Below are positions 22,075 through 31,990 of a stretch of 64,000 bases of DNA, one piece after another. The number at the start of each line of letters is the position of its first letter. Position 1 is the stretch's first letter. The notes below the pieces were generated by a model. The model did no database searches. It was not told the DNA's origin and saw only the letters and a program-made list of their open reading frames with translations. Location: contig ML677343.1 in assembly GCA_007922305.1 (NCBI GenBank), positions 31,365,987 through 31,429,986 of the forward strand, read 5' to 3'. Origin of the DNA: Dermatemys mawii. Its lineage: Eukaryota; Chordata; Testudines; Dermatemydidae. Made by a program: the position numbers and the translations under genes.

Positions 22075-22109
22075 GCATTCTTATATCAATTAATTTGATA
22101 TAAGAATGC
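22075..22109. repeat. Perfect 15-bp hairpin with AT loop
   Basis: GCATTCTTATATCAA (22075-22089), loop ttaat, then TTGATATAAGAATGC (22095-22109). The arms are fully complementary. It sits between an hAT element and a GC-rich stretch and has no T-run after it. It may be the core of a young foldback element or the end of the GC-rich block that follows. Confidence 0.9.
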
Positions 22110-22689
22110 AATCGTGGGCAGCGGGTATTTTAGCCTCTGTCTTCCCCCATGCCCCACCCCAGGTGGCTCCTCTTCCCCAAAGCAGGCGCTGGCACTCTGG
22201 GGGTGGGGGCACTCGGGCGGGGTAGCCGGCAAACCAGGACTTGGAGCAGCTGTGGCGGTGCTCCTCTGGCCATGGTGGGGGGCTTGGGACTCTGGTGGGG
22301 GAGGGGCTGTAGCCTCCCCAGACAGGCAGTTCACATGCGGCCCATGAATGCAATGGGCTGGTTTGCGTTGGGTCTCCTGGGCTGCAGAAATCTTGCTAAC
22401 TTTTCTCCCTGTGTGCCCTTTGCTCTGTCTGCTGGAGGGAACCAGGATCTGGCTTGGGGGACTTCCCAACAGGACGTTAAAGTCAGAGAACAGGAATATG
22501 ACTTGTCTCTGTTGGGGTCTCCCATGGCTCGGAAAGAGGGAGGGATGAAGATGGGCATCGACTGGGTTCTGAGTGGCTGGATATAAGGGAGGCTGAACAG
22601 GCCCCTCCTTGCAGAGGGATTAGCATTTGACTTTTGCCTTGCAGGCAGTAGAACGGCTGAACGCAGGAAAGATGAGGGGGTGATTTGGG
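22110..22689. other. GC-rich stretch then spacer, no gene seen
   Basis: From 22130 to 22350 the sequence is G/C-rich with long overlapping frames on both strands (up to 145 codons), like the hAT interiors elsewhere in this window. No ends or duplication were found. The rest to 22689 holds nothing I can assign. Confidence 0.5.
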
Positions 22690-22781
22690 GCTAAAGCATA
22701 GAGCAAGGGATCAGGAGACCTGAGTTCTGTTCCCAGCTCCGCTGCAGGCACTGTGTGACCTTGGGTGAGTCAGTTAGGGTC
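22690..22781 (+). repeat. MIR-like CORE-SINE, left half
   Basis: The head 'gatcaggagacctgagttc' and CORE word 'gtgtgaccttgggtgagtc' are typical of MIR. The SINE is cut at 22781 by a 197-bp insertion and resumes at 22979, where the duplicated target begins. Confidence 0.85.
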
Positions 22782-22978
22782 ATGTTTTCTTGAAGTGGCT
22801 TCTAACTTTGGGTGCCCCCTGGGACATGCAGGGCCTGGTTTTTTCAGAAGTGCTAAGAACCTGCTGAACTCCTTTCGAGATGCTGGATGCATAAGACCTC
22901 TCGAAATCAGGTGCTAGTTTCTAAAGTTAGGTGCCTCAGAAATTGAAGACCCCCGCAAATTAGAAGCCACATGGGGCC
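22782..22978. mobile_element. Foldback MITE inserted in a MIR
   Basis: A 197-bp insertion separates two halves of one MIR. The flanks are ttagggtc at 22774-22781 and ttaaggtc at 22979-22986, an 8-bp duplication with one difference. The two ends are long imperfect inverted repeats: the left has 'aagtggcttctaacttt' and the right, reversed, 'atgtggcttctaattt'. This places at least one of the palindromic repeats of the window among 8-bp-duplicating (hAT-like) transposons. Confidence 0.8.
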
Positions 22979-23095
22979 TTAAGGTCCCTGCACCTCAATT
23001 TCCCCAAATGAAAAATGAGATCTGGAAGATGAATTAGTGTTTGTAAAACACCCTGAAGGTCCCACAGCGGAAGAGGCTTTATAGTTATTAGAACT
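22979..23095 (+). repeat. MIR-like CORE-SINE, right half
   Basis: The continuation of the SINE that starts at 22690, with 'cacctcaatttccccaaatg' and the tail 'gtaaaacaccctgaagg'. Joined to the left half it gives a normal MIR order. Confidence 0.8.
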
Positions 23096-23201
23096 GTAAT
23101 TAGGCAGCATATGCAGATGAACTCTTAAACTAACACCTGAATTTCATGCAAATGTCCCTTAGGAACAAGGACTTTGGCTTTCTATGGAAGCCAGGTGAGC
23201 T

Positions 23202-23243
23202 AGGTGCCCAACTCCCACTGTAATTCGATGGGAGTTGTGTGCC
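23202..23243. repeat. Foldback repeat, short hairpin
   Basis: 'ggtgcccaactccca' and 'tgggagttgtgtgcc' pair around an 11-base loop ('ctgtaattcga'). The family is shared with 17185-17265 and with the region at 45895-46005. Confidence 0.75.
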
Positions 23244-23280
23244 CTTTTCTCTTAAGCTCTTTGGAAAACCACAGCCAAAA

Positions 23281-24699
23281 TACCCTGGCAGAACTGCCTC
23301 TAAATGGAAGACTGGTGAAGTCTGCAATGGCACTTTGATGCGGAGGTGGTGGGCCTGGTGGAAAGACCTGAATAGAGAGTCTCAGTCCAGTTTCCCAACA
23401 GCCAGTTAATCACAAAACTAGCCACTCCAGTTGGCAAAGAGCGGCCCCAGCAGAGTAGCTAAGGATTGACTGCCTACTGGCAGAGAGCTGTGTTCTCTCC
23501 TGGTGGGGTGTTTGCTCCAGCCAAATGCTGAGGCACGTTGATGGAGCAGGCCTAGCTCTGGATCCCGAGTGTTTGCAGGTGTGGCCGGTGGGGGAACTCA
23601 TACCGGTGCTGCACCTGTTCTTTGGGACTTGCCATCTCCTCGGCTGCTGGTCTGGCTCTTTTCACCAGCACTTATCTCCATGTGGAAAAAGTGTGCTTTA
23701 AAAACATTCCATCAGTGGCTTTCTACAGGCAGGGCAACTTCCTCCAGTGTTTCTCTGGGGGGTTGTTTCATGCTTAGTGAACCAAGGTGCCTTATGTTTT
23801 GGCCTCTACAGGGTCTCTGCCTGGATGTATGGCTGCTCCTGGGGCATAGGCCATGCTGAACACTTGCTCAGCTAGGGAGAATTGTAAAGGAAGAATTAAA
23901 CATTTAAGCAAACAAAACCTGGAAGCTCTGATGACCTCTGGTCAGAGGAGACACCCTATTGTGGCAGGGCACCACGTTTTCTGAGTCCTGGTTGCTTTGC
24001 CTGGCTGAAAAATCCTCTGGCACATCTTGGCTTTTAGGATAAAATCCTCCTAGCTGGGCATTGAAACTATTTAAGAAACTGAGTCAGGGCAAACCAGCAA
24101 CAGTGATTTTATTTAAAAACTGGCAATTCTTATGTGCACGGGACAGAGAATGCTTCAGACATCTCTCCTTTCCTTAGCTGGGACACCCACTTCCCTTCTG
24201 GTCATAGGGGGGCCTGCTCAGTGTACGCCTGTGGACTAGCTGGGAGGGCGGGGGAATGGGTTATAACAGAGGTGGGCCCAGGCTGCAGAATCAGGATTTC
24301 TGAGCAGTCAAAAGTGCAGGAGCTTTGGTTTGGGTCGCTTCCTTGGGCCCCTAGGACATCTTGTTCTCCCAAGAATTACTGTGGTGCAGCCACAGATGAG
24401 GTTGAATCAGCAGCTGAGCAGCGTTCCACTGGGTTGTAATTTCGGCTGGGGTTGTGGCTTACAGAGAAAGCACCAAGGAGAGGAATCCAGGCCATGCTCT
24501 GCCAACTTCTCTAGTCCTATTGCCCAAGTGGGGGAGCAGGGTTGGTGGCCAATTGTTAGCTTGTTCTCTAGTTCCAAGGGTGGAAGACAGATCTATGCCT
24601 TGAGGACTCCACGCTGGCTACCCTTGTTACTCACATGTGTGACTGGGCTTTCTCCAGGGTTCATATGACTCTGACCCCTCTTGAGTGACTGAGGTCTGA
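23281..24699. other. Unassigned sequence, no gene seen
   Basis: About 1.4 kb with open frames of 60-112 codons but no recognised domain, splice-bounded exon or element ends. Confidence 0.55.
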
Positions 24700-25195
24700 A
24701 CATTAAGGATGGGTCTTGAAAGGCTGCCATAAAAAAGGTGGCGAAAAGTTGTTCTCTCTTGCCACAGGGGCAGGACAAGAGGCGATGGGATCTAACTCCA
24801 GCAGGGCAGATTTAGATTAAATCTTGGGAAAAACTTCCTAACGGTCAGGACAGAAGGACAGTGGAACACGTTGCCTAGGGAAGTCACGGAAGCTCCTTAA
24901 CTGGAGGCTTCAAAAAGAGGCTGGAGAGTCATATGTCCAGGATGGGTTAGACACAACAAATCCTGCATCCTGGCTGGGGGTTGGACTAACTCAGTGGTTC
25001 TCAAACGTTTTGTGATTGGTGACCCCTTTCGAACACTAAACCTCTGAGCGCAACCCCCCTGAGAAATTAAAAACACCCAGCCCAGGGGTCAGGGCTGGCA
25101 GCGTGGCGTGGGGTTGCGACCCCCAGTTTGAGAACCAATGGACTAGCTGACCCTGGCGGCCCCTTCTAACCCTACGGCTTTATGATTCTATGATT
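24700..25195 (+). mobile_element. CR1 LINE 3' part with nested hAT
   Basis: The sequence runs from 'aaggctgccataaaaaagg' through 'ttctctcttgccacagggg', 'cttcctaacggtcaggac' and 'cacaacaaatcctgcatcc' to the CR1 tail 'ccttctaaccctacggc' and the terminal 'atgattctatgattc' repeat. It is the end of ORF2 and the 3' UTR of a different CR1 subfamily from the copy at 11405. The hAT at 24992-25140 interrupts the tail. Confidence 0.88.
24992..25140. mobile_element. Short hAT-type element nested in CR1 tail
   Basis: Starts CAGTGGTTCTCAAACG and ends CAGTTTGAGAACCAATG, with terminal inverted repeats. The 8-bp duplication is gactaact at 24984-24991 and gactagct at 25141-25148 (one difference). Length 149 bases, no coding capacity. 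Excising it rejoins the CR1 tail exactly. Confidence 0.92.
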
Positions 25196-25330
25196 CAGTC
25201 TCTTATTACAATGGGTGTCTGGGTGGTGGTAGGGTATTAGGATGGTGAGGTGAAAGGGGCAAGAGTAGACAGCTCAAGGTTGTATAAGTGGCGTGTGTCT
25301 ACGTGTGTATGGGGGGATGCCTTGTTGAAT

Positions 25331-25515
25331 TAGCATAGCCCAATGGGTAGGGTGCTGGACTGGGAATCAGAAAACCTGGTTTATAATCTTGTTTTGATTC
25401 TGATTAAGGGCAAGCTACACCCCCACTCGATGCTTCAGTTTCCCTATCTGTAAAATGGGGATAATGCTTCTGACCTTTCTTTGTAAAGTACTTTGAGGTC
25501 CACCGCCCCAAAGTG
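25331..25515 (+). repeat. MIR-like CORE-SINE
   Basis: A near full-length copy: tRNA-like head 'ccaatgggtagggtgctgg', CORE around 'gattaagggcaagctac', then 'cagtttccctatctgtaaa' and the tail 'tttgtaaagtactttgagg'. Confidence 0.9.
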
Positions 25516-25539
25516 CTGTCCACGAGCAAAGCATTGTGA

Positions 25540-26150
25540 ATAATGGTCAGTCCATCCAAATATTATTTCATCCCTGCACTGGAGGCCAGCTGGCATGAGA
25601 GCCAACAAAAATGTGGCTGTAGCACAGTCACAGACCCAGGGCCTTCTGGGAGGGCGGAGGGCAGACGGCCAGGCAGCCTGGCAAATGGGGAGATTTGCAT
25701 CCCTGTTTCGGCTGATGTCATTTTGTAGAACTAAAGAGCTGCCCGATGTGTATAGCTTGGCCCTGCTGCAAGCGCTGATGGGTTTAATGGTCCCAGCATG
25801 ACATGTGAAAGGGGACACACTGGAAATGAATATGAATTCTTTACTATCCACCTCTTTGAAAGCACTGCACGAGGGCCAGCCCTGCCTGTGTCCCAGGCTC
25901 CCTTAATTGCCTCACTGCGTGCAAACCGAGCTAGTTTCTGTCGGCGAAAGACATCTTGTGTTATCTGCAAAGCATTCTTTAAACCAAGAGGCTTGCAAGA
26001 TAAAAACAGGAAAATCGCATCCCCTCCAAGTGCTGTGCAGAAGGAGAGGGGGCGGAGGGGAAGGAAGCAGGGATGTCTCCCATGCCCGGGGATTGCCAAG
26101 TATGTGCTGACTAAACACAGCAAACAACTCGTAAAGGGGACTGGAGGGGT
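25540..26150. other. Candidate conserved non-coding block
   Basis: A 600-base repeat-free block of mixed, non-decayed texture, containing an octamer ATTTGCAT at 25693-25700 and several CpGs. Frames up to 183 codons are open on both strands across 25444-26463, none recognisable as protein. I infer possible enhancer-type constraint from texture only. Alternative: ordinary single-copy DNA. Confidence 0.25.
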
Positions 26151-27345
26151 CTGAGGAATTGGATGTGGAGCTCTTCCCTTCTGGATCACTGGATTGCACC
26201 TGTCCCCGGGGTTGGTAGTGGTCAAGAGATGTCACTAGCTGATAAACAAGATGCTGTTTGTGTCTATGTAGCAAGAGTGGCCGAACGGTGGCTTGTGAGC
26301 CCCAAACAGCTCTTTTACCATTAAAGTGAGGCTCCTTGAGCCCCCAATGTGCCCCCCCTCCACCTACCAGACAGGGTTGGGAGCTCAGGACCTCTGACTT
26401 GCAGTGGTGGAGTCTCAGGGCTTCTCCCCAATGTGTGTGTGTGCGCGTGCGCGCTTCAGGCATGTACCAGCGCTTGAACTTCTGAAGATTGTCACATGTG
26501 GATTGGAGGGTCAGTAAGTTTGGGGTCCCCCGCTGCTCTGTAGTATGGTGCTGGGTGCATTTATAAACACAGTGTTTGATCCTGGAGAGGTCTGTTTGCT
26601 GGCTTGTGTCAAATTAGTGTGCTGGCCTCAGCCTAGTTCATACTGGGCAAGTGTCCATTTCGCAAAACCCCGCCGGAACTATTAGCACGATTTGGCATCT
26701 TTGTTGAAAGCTTCAGCAGACTGGCCAAGGAACATTTGAACATTGGAGGCAGAACTTTTCATTCATTCTTAGTGGTTTTCTTCAACCCCTTCCCTCCCGA
26801 ACTACAAACTGTCTGGAGCGAGAGAATTTGGATGAGATTCCATTTCCCCAGACTCAGGGGTGATCAGATTTAGGGTTGGGATGTAGGTGTAGGGTTGCAT
26901 GTAGGGAAATGTGCCCTGCGTTTGCCCGTGTTGTACCTGCTGTCTCAACAGAAAGTATCCCAGGCTGTCAATACAGCCCTGTTCACCAGCACTATGTTCA
27001 CTTAGATTTCTTAACGGGAACGTCTGCTCAGAAAGCTCATGAGCATAAATTTTCTCAGGGGACATGCTGTCTCCAACCAGCTTGGAAATATGTGGAGAAT
27101 AACTCTTGGGATATTTAGACTTGTGGTCCCAAGCTAACCCCCACTTCAAACTCAAAAGGGGATGGAGCCTTTCAAAATAAATCCCTTTTTTCTGTGAAAG
27201 AAATGACCCAAACTTATCCGAACTCTGCAAAGAAGACCGGGTGTGACTTGCAAACTTGCTCTTCTTTAGGTCTCTCCTTGTGACACATCCTTGCTGCTAG
27301 ACTTCCAGCCCTGACTTCTAATGGGGAACCCTGCTCATTTCAACT
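26151..27345. other. Unassigned sequence, no gene seen
   Basis: Contains a GT/GC repeat at 26432-26454. A 142-codon reverse frame at 26802-27230 has no recognisable domain. No element ends found. Confidence 0.55.
26432..26454 (+). repeat. Alternating GT/GC dinucleotide run
   Basis: A 23-base alternating purine-pyrimidine run, tgtgtgtgtgtgcgcgtgcg followed by cgc, the type of sequence that can adopt Z-DNA. Confidence 0.9.
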
Positions 27346-27469
27346 TAGGGTAACCAGACAGCAGATGTGAGAAATCAGGGCAGAGGGTGGGGAGGTAATA
27401 GGAGCCTATGTAAGAAAAAGACCCCAGAATTGGGACTGTCCCTGTAAATTAGGACATCTGGTCACCCTA
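27346..27469. mobile_element. Short MITE of family B, copy 3, with target duplication
   Basis: The ends TAGGGTAACCAG and CTGGTCACCCTA are inverted repeats. The flanks are tttcaact at 27338-27345 and tttcaact at 27470-27477, an exact 8-bp duplication (9 bp if one terminal base is shared). This is the best evidence that the 124-base family is hAT-like rather than a TA-duplicating mariner type. Confidence 0.88.
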
Positions 27470-27901
27470 TTTCAACTCCAAGAACGCACCAGCAGATTCC
27501 AAAACAATGAGGGTATCCCGGGAGCGTTTGTCCTCCTACACTTCTATCCCTCCCCATCTTCTGTTGCCTCCATTGCTGTTCCTCGTAGCAAAACTTAGGG
27601 CTCTGGCGGCCAGAGCTGCTCTGGAGAGGAGGGCAGTGGGCAACCTAGGAGGAGTTCCGGTTGCCGCAGACAGACATGCTCACTGGAGAAGCATCTTCAT
27701 TGGAGAAGCCGTATTGTTCACTCCCCTTTGTTGCAGGCCAGCTTCACCGCTTGGGAAGGAGGTGTTGGGGTCACGACCTCACCCTCATCCACCCTTCTCC
27801 CTGTCTGCTTATAAGCAGCTAGCACCACTGGAGGCATTAGCAGAGAGGAGTCAGCTTGTGCATGCAAGAAACTGGGGGAAGCTCCCTGGTTTCTTGTACA
27901 C
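27470..27901. other. Unassigned sequence, no gene seen
   Basis: A 147-codon frame (27507-27950) crosses into the next element and has no recognised domain. Confidence 0.55.
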
Positions 27902-28501
27902 CAGGGGTGAGCAAACTATGGCCTGCAGGCCTGTCCTTCCTGGCCCCTGAGCTCCGGGCTGGGGATGAGTCCCTCCCTCAGTCCCTTGCTGTCCTCCCTT
28001 CCCCGCAGCCTCAGCGCGCTGCACAAGGGGCAGGACTGTGCGCTCTGGCAGATCAGCACGGCAGCGTGTCTGGCTGGAGCCAGACATGCTGCTCTGAGCG
28101 GCGTGGTGAGGGGGCCGGGGGCGGGGTGTTGGATAAGGTGCAGAGGGTCTTGTGGGGTGGTCAGGGGACAGGTGGTGTTGGATAGGTGTGGGAGTCCCAG
28201 GGGATCTGTTAGGGGTGAGGGTGTGGATAGGGGTTGGGGCAGTCGGGGACAGGGAGCAGAGGGGGTTGGAGAGGAGTGGGGTCCTGGGGGTGATTAGGGT
28301 TGGGGGGGTCTCAGGAGGGGGCGGTCAGGAGATAAGGAGTGGGGAGGGTTGGATGGTTTGTGGGTTCTGAGGGGGGCAGTCAGGTGTGGGAAGTGGGTGG
28401 GGGACAGACTGTTTGGGGAGGCACAGCCTTCCCTACCCAGCCCTCCATAAAGTTTTGCAACCCTGATGTGGCCCTTGGGCCAAAATGTTTGCCCACCCCT
28501 C
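27902..28501. mobile_element. hAT-type element, 'caggggtgggcaaac' family C, copy 1
   Basis: Starts CAGGGGTGAGCAAACTATGG and ends ATGTTTGCCCACCCCTC, with inverted ends. The 8-bp duplication is ttgtacac at 27894-27901 and ttgtacac at 28502-28509, with no mismatch. The interior is extremely G-rich on this strand. It lies in the opposite orientation to the copies at 57475 and 61838, whose left ends read 'ggggtgggcaaac'. No transposase. Confidence 0.92.
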
Positions 28502-28854
28502 TTGTACACCGTCCTTTGGGCCTTTAGATTCAAACCAATTGTGGGCAGAGACCTGCTATTTCAAGGATCTGCACAGCACCATGCACCCTGGCAGTACTTA
28601 GGAAATAATAATTGGCAAAGCACTGCATGTGCTAGTTAGAAATCTTTGCTGTGCATTGAAGATCTTCCTGCTTCTCTCTGCCACCCCAGCACACAACAGA
28701 GCGTTTCCTTCCCCTCCCGTTCCCTCCGAGATATGTCTCTCTTGGAAAAGGCTGATCCTGTGCAGAGATGGCCCCCAACTGGAGTCTTATGACTTATCTT
28801 CCCTGAATGCTGGATAAAATGGAGCCTGGATCGGAGCCATTGCTGAGTTTGCTC

Positions 28855-28869
28855 TTTTTTTTTTTTTTT
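28855..28869 (+). repeat. Poly-T run (15 bases)
   Basis: Uninterrupted T15, possibly the A-tail of an old antisense retrocopy, but no element body is recognisable next to it. Confidence 0.95.
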
Positions 28870-29746
28870 GCAAAGCCACACCCTCACTGATGAAGTTTTG
28901 CAACCTCAAGACATCTCCCAGCTGGATGTAGCTAGTTCCTGGGGCCTGTACCTTGCCCGTTCCTGCAGCTGTCTCTCAAACCAATAGCAACTGAGATACC
29001 CCAGCTCATCACCTTTTTGCATAGGTTGCAAGGGGACGAGAGCTTAATGATGTGACCTGGCCCCTTGTATGAAGACAACACCCAACAGGTGACTTAATGA
29101 CCTATGACTTACGTCTCACTAGCTACCTTGGTGCAAAGGGGTTGCAAAGAAGCCACACAGGGCTCCCAGGGGAAAACCCTGGCAGAGTCCCTGGTGCAGG
29201 ACGTTGCTGGCGGGAGGTTCAGGAGTTGGAACAGGCATGGCCAGGGTGTCCCTATGATCCCGCTTCTGTAAGGCCCGTAGGCACCAGCTGCAGGATTGGC
29301 CTGCATGATGATAAGGGAAGTGTAAGCTGCCTCTCCTCTCCAGATTCTGTACCACAAAGTGGGCCCAGAGGATGGATTCACACCTGCTTTTTACCCACCT
29401 GGGGCCTAGCAAGTTTCCCACCATCTGCTCCATGCCTTGCAGTGGTGGCCATTTGGTTTGCTCTTCAGAGTCTGTAGCTGGTGGCTGTTGGTGTTAATAT
29501 CCTGCCAAAGACAGTTGGATTAACAAGGCTTTGCGAGCTGTGTGTGTGTGTTGTCATCACACCCACTGAAGTCAAGGCGTCGGCGAGAAGCACTGTGCAG
29601 CCGGGCAGAGGAAGAGTCTCCTCTGCGCTGTGCACAGTACACATGGGTCTGATTAGAAATGTGCTTGCCTGGGAGTTGTGCCCCATGCAGACAACCTCAG
29701 GCTGGAGGAACTGCCTCCACTGGCAGGTCTGAGGTGCAAAGAGGGG

Positions 29747-29748
<2 letters not shown>

Positions 29749-29779
<31 letters not shown>
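29749..29779 (+). repeat. (TG)n microsatellite
   Basis: About 15 TG units, uninterrupted. Simple dinucleotide repeat, likely polymorphic. Confidence 0.95.
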
Positions 29780-29783
<4 letters not shown>

Positions 29784-31079
29784 TAATCTGTTCCATTGAG
29801 CAGAAATTGCGAGGGAGTGGGGGGAGGGAAGAGATCAGTGGCACTGTTTTATTTTAATTTCAACATGGCATCAAAAAATGGTCCCAGGCTCAGCGATTTG
29901 TTCGCTGCTTATCTTCTTCTCTTTCCTGTCACGTCCTGTAAACAGGCCAAACAGGGAAGCAGATGTTGGAGGGGGGCGCTGTGAAATGAAACCTGCGAGC
30001 CATTCTGCTTTCTCCTTTCAGGCTGGATCTGTGTGAGCTAAACTCCCCAGGCCTGACTCCCTGCTGACCTGCATGGTGTGCAGTCATTTACGCCAATGTG
30101 AAGGATGTGAAAAGTGGGTGTAAAATCAAGGGGGTAATGAATCTCAGCTGACTGTGGCTGAGGGGAGGAAGAGACCCTGGTTACATTTCCAGCCTAGCAG
30201 ATCAGACTGTTTGGAAGGTGATAGTTCGCAGAGCAGGCAGGGCGAATGGGAAGCTGCTTTTTCAAAGAGATTGGACAGTAATACAAACCAGGAGGGATGT
30301 TTCTGGTGATGATACTTATTTTTACTGGGAAAGAATGTACCACTGACAGCTCTCTGCAGCGGTGCTGCTCTGACTTTCTCACATGGACAACTGCTATGAT
30401 ATTCTTCTTGCCTGTGCTCTGCTGAAGGCACGTAACCTGTGCGTGGGTGGGAAAGGTTTCAGATTTGCCTGAGTTGACAAACAGTTGATCTGATCTTGTA
30501 TCTTTGCCCAGTAACAGCCACTGTAATAGGATGCAGGTGAAGGAATAACATCCAAATCTTAGTTTATCATTTGTATGTTGCTATAGGAGCTCCCGCCTGA
30601 TAATGCAAGTAAGCGCGTAGCACTATATACCATGGAGAAAACCGCTTCTCTGAGGCCAGCCTGCAATAAGCGAGGGTTTGATTTTCACAAGACCTGAACA
30701 TCTGCATCTCCTGCTGAAGGCAACTGGCACTATTTTGAAAAATCAGCTCCCAGGAGTCCAGAATCAAGAGCTGATGCACTTTAAAAATTTGTATCCTAAC
30801 ATAATCCCAGAAGCAGATCTGGTTGAAAAGGGAAGTCACTATGAATGTCTCTGAGAATTGATTTTCGAAATTAGCAAATTTTCCCTCCCCCATTTTTTAA
30901 ACCCATTACACTGGGAAAATCCGTCTTAGATCTTATTGTGTAGTATCCCCATGCTGCCGCCCTTACTCCAAAAGGACAAGAATAAGCCGAGCTGTCTTCT
31001 TTTTATATTTATACATATATATATTTGTAATGTTGCTAAATTTATCACTCAGACCAAGGTAGCAATTTCTGAGGCCTGA

Positions 31080-31481
31080 AATAGAGAATCTGGCTCTGTT
31101 TTCCTCGAAACGTCGCTGCGTTCTGAAAGCTGTGACGTTCCATTTGCTCCCTCTATCTGCTGCCCTTCACTGTGCGTTAATATGTGCTCGGCAGATCTGC
31201 AAGCTCTCCCGCAGAATGTGCAGCGTGACCTCAGTTAAGAAAACACTCGTCCTAATCGCCTCCAGATCTGCCGCCGTCTTTGATCAGCTTAAATATCAAT
31301 CTATCTTACGGTATAAATATGTAAAACATCCATTTGTTTCCACGCTGGATGCAAATAAATCATTGCGTACGTTTATGCACAAGCGAGGGAGTGTGGGGAG
31401 GGGCAGCGATGGGCTCATAACTCATGAGAGGTGCAGACTTGAAGGTCATTGCTTCATGAATGTTGATGTTTCCTTTTCCAG
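31080..31481. other. Candidate conserved non-coding block
   Basis: Repeat-free sequence with AT-rich regulatory-looking words, such as 'tttgatcagcttaaatatc' (31279-31297) and 'gatgcaaataaatcattgc' (31348-31366), mixed with CpG-containing words. The same block leads into an acceptor-like site at 31481. Inference from texture only. Confidence 0.3.
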
Positions 31482-31592
31482 CAAGTCCCCGTTCTGCATT
31501 ATTTAAATATACCAGATCACCCACCCTAACCACAGCTCTTGCGAACAGTGCCGTCAAACGACATTCATGTGCTCTCCGAATTGACCTTTCAG
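31482..31592 (+). other. Candidate 111-nt segment bounded by splice-like sites
   Basis: It is preceded by 'gatgtttccttttccag' and followed by gtgagc at 31593-31598, giving a 111-base segment. One frame (entering with two bases, leaving with one) is open and reads SPRSALFKYTRSPTLTTALA onward; the other two frames contain stops. The peptide is not recognised. It may be an exon of a coding or non-coding transcript, or part of a conserved non-coding block. Confidence 0.25.
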
Positions 31593-31751
31593 GTGAGCCT
31601 GTTTTCAATATTGCCGCCGTGCCTGGGTTAGTGTGTATGTCATCGCTGCCCCCTGGTGGGTGGAGTAGGTCAAGACTTGGTCATGTCTGCTATAGTTCTC
31701 TCCCCACCCAGGGAGTTGAGGCTGCTCCTCTCGCTCACCAGGCTAGATCCC

Positions 31752-31990
31752 TGGTTTGTTTTTATAGCTGGTGATGGCACTGGACCTGCCGATGACCAGC
31801 TGTGTGGCCTTGGCCAAACCTCACCCTTTTTTCTCCTTCCCCTTCCCCCCCTTGCTCTGTATTGTCTGTTTAGAGTCTCAGCTTTTCATAGCAGGGACTA
31901 TCTCTTGGTATGTACTTGTGCAGCACCTTGCACAATGAGACCTCGATCTCAGTTGAGGCCTTTACAATATACGGTGTAATACAAATAACT
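31752..31990 (+). repeat. CORE-SINE with alternative tail
   Basis: The CORE word 'gctgtgtggccttggcc' is followed, instead of the usual MIR end, by 'catagcagggactatctc' and 'gcagcaccttgcacaatg', ending in 'gtaatacaaataac'. The same tail type is seen at 16741-16830. Confidence 0.65.

Larger units (their letters stand above)
28510..31079. other. Unassigned sequence, no gene seen
   Basis: About 2.6 kb without supported genes. It holds a T15 run (28855-28869) and a TG repeat (29749-29779). Open frames at 29097-29477 (126 codons) and 30567-30893 (108 codons, reverse) are unrecognised. Confidence 0.55.

Noticed and set aside
22130..22350. CpG-island promoter
   Set aside because: GC-rich but few CpG words, and similar to hAT interiors nearby.
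25912..26463. Reverse open frame of 183 codons, the longest in the window
   Set aside because: Overlaps long frames on the other strand, includes a dinucleotide repeat, and shows no known motif.
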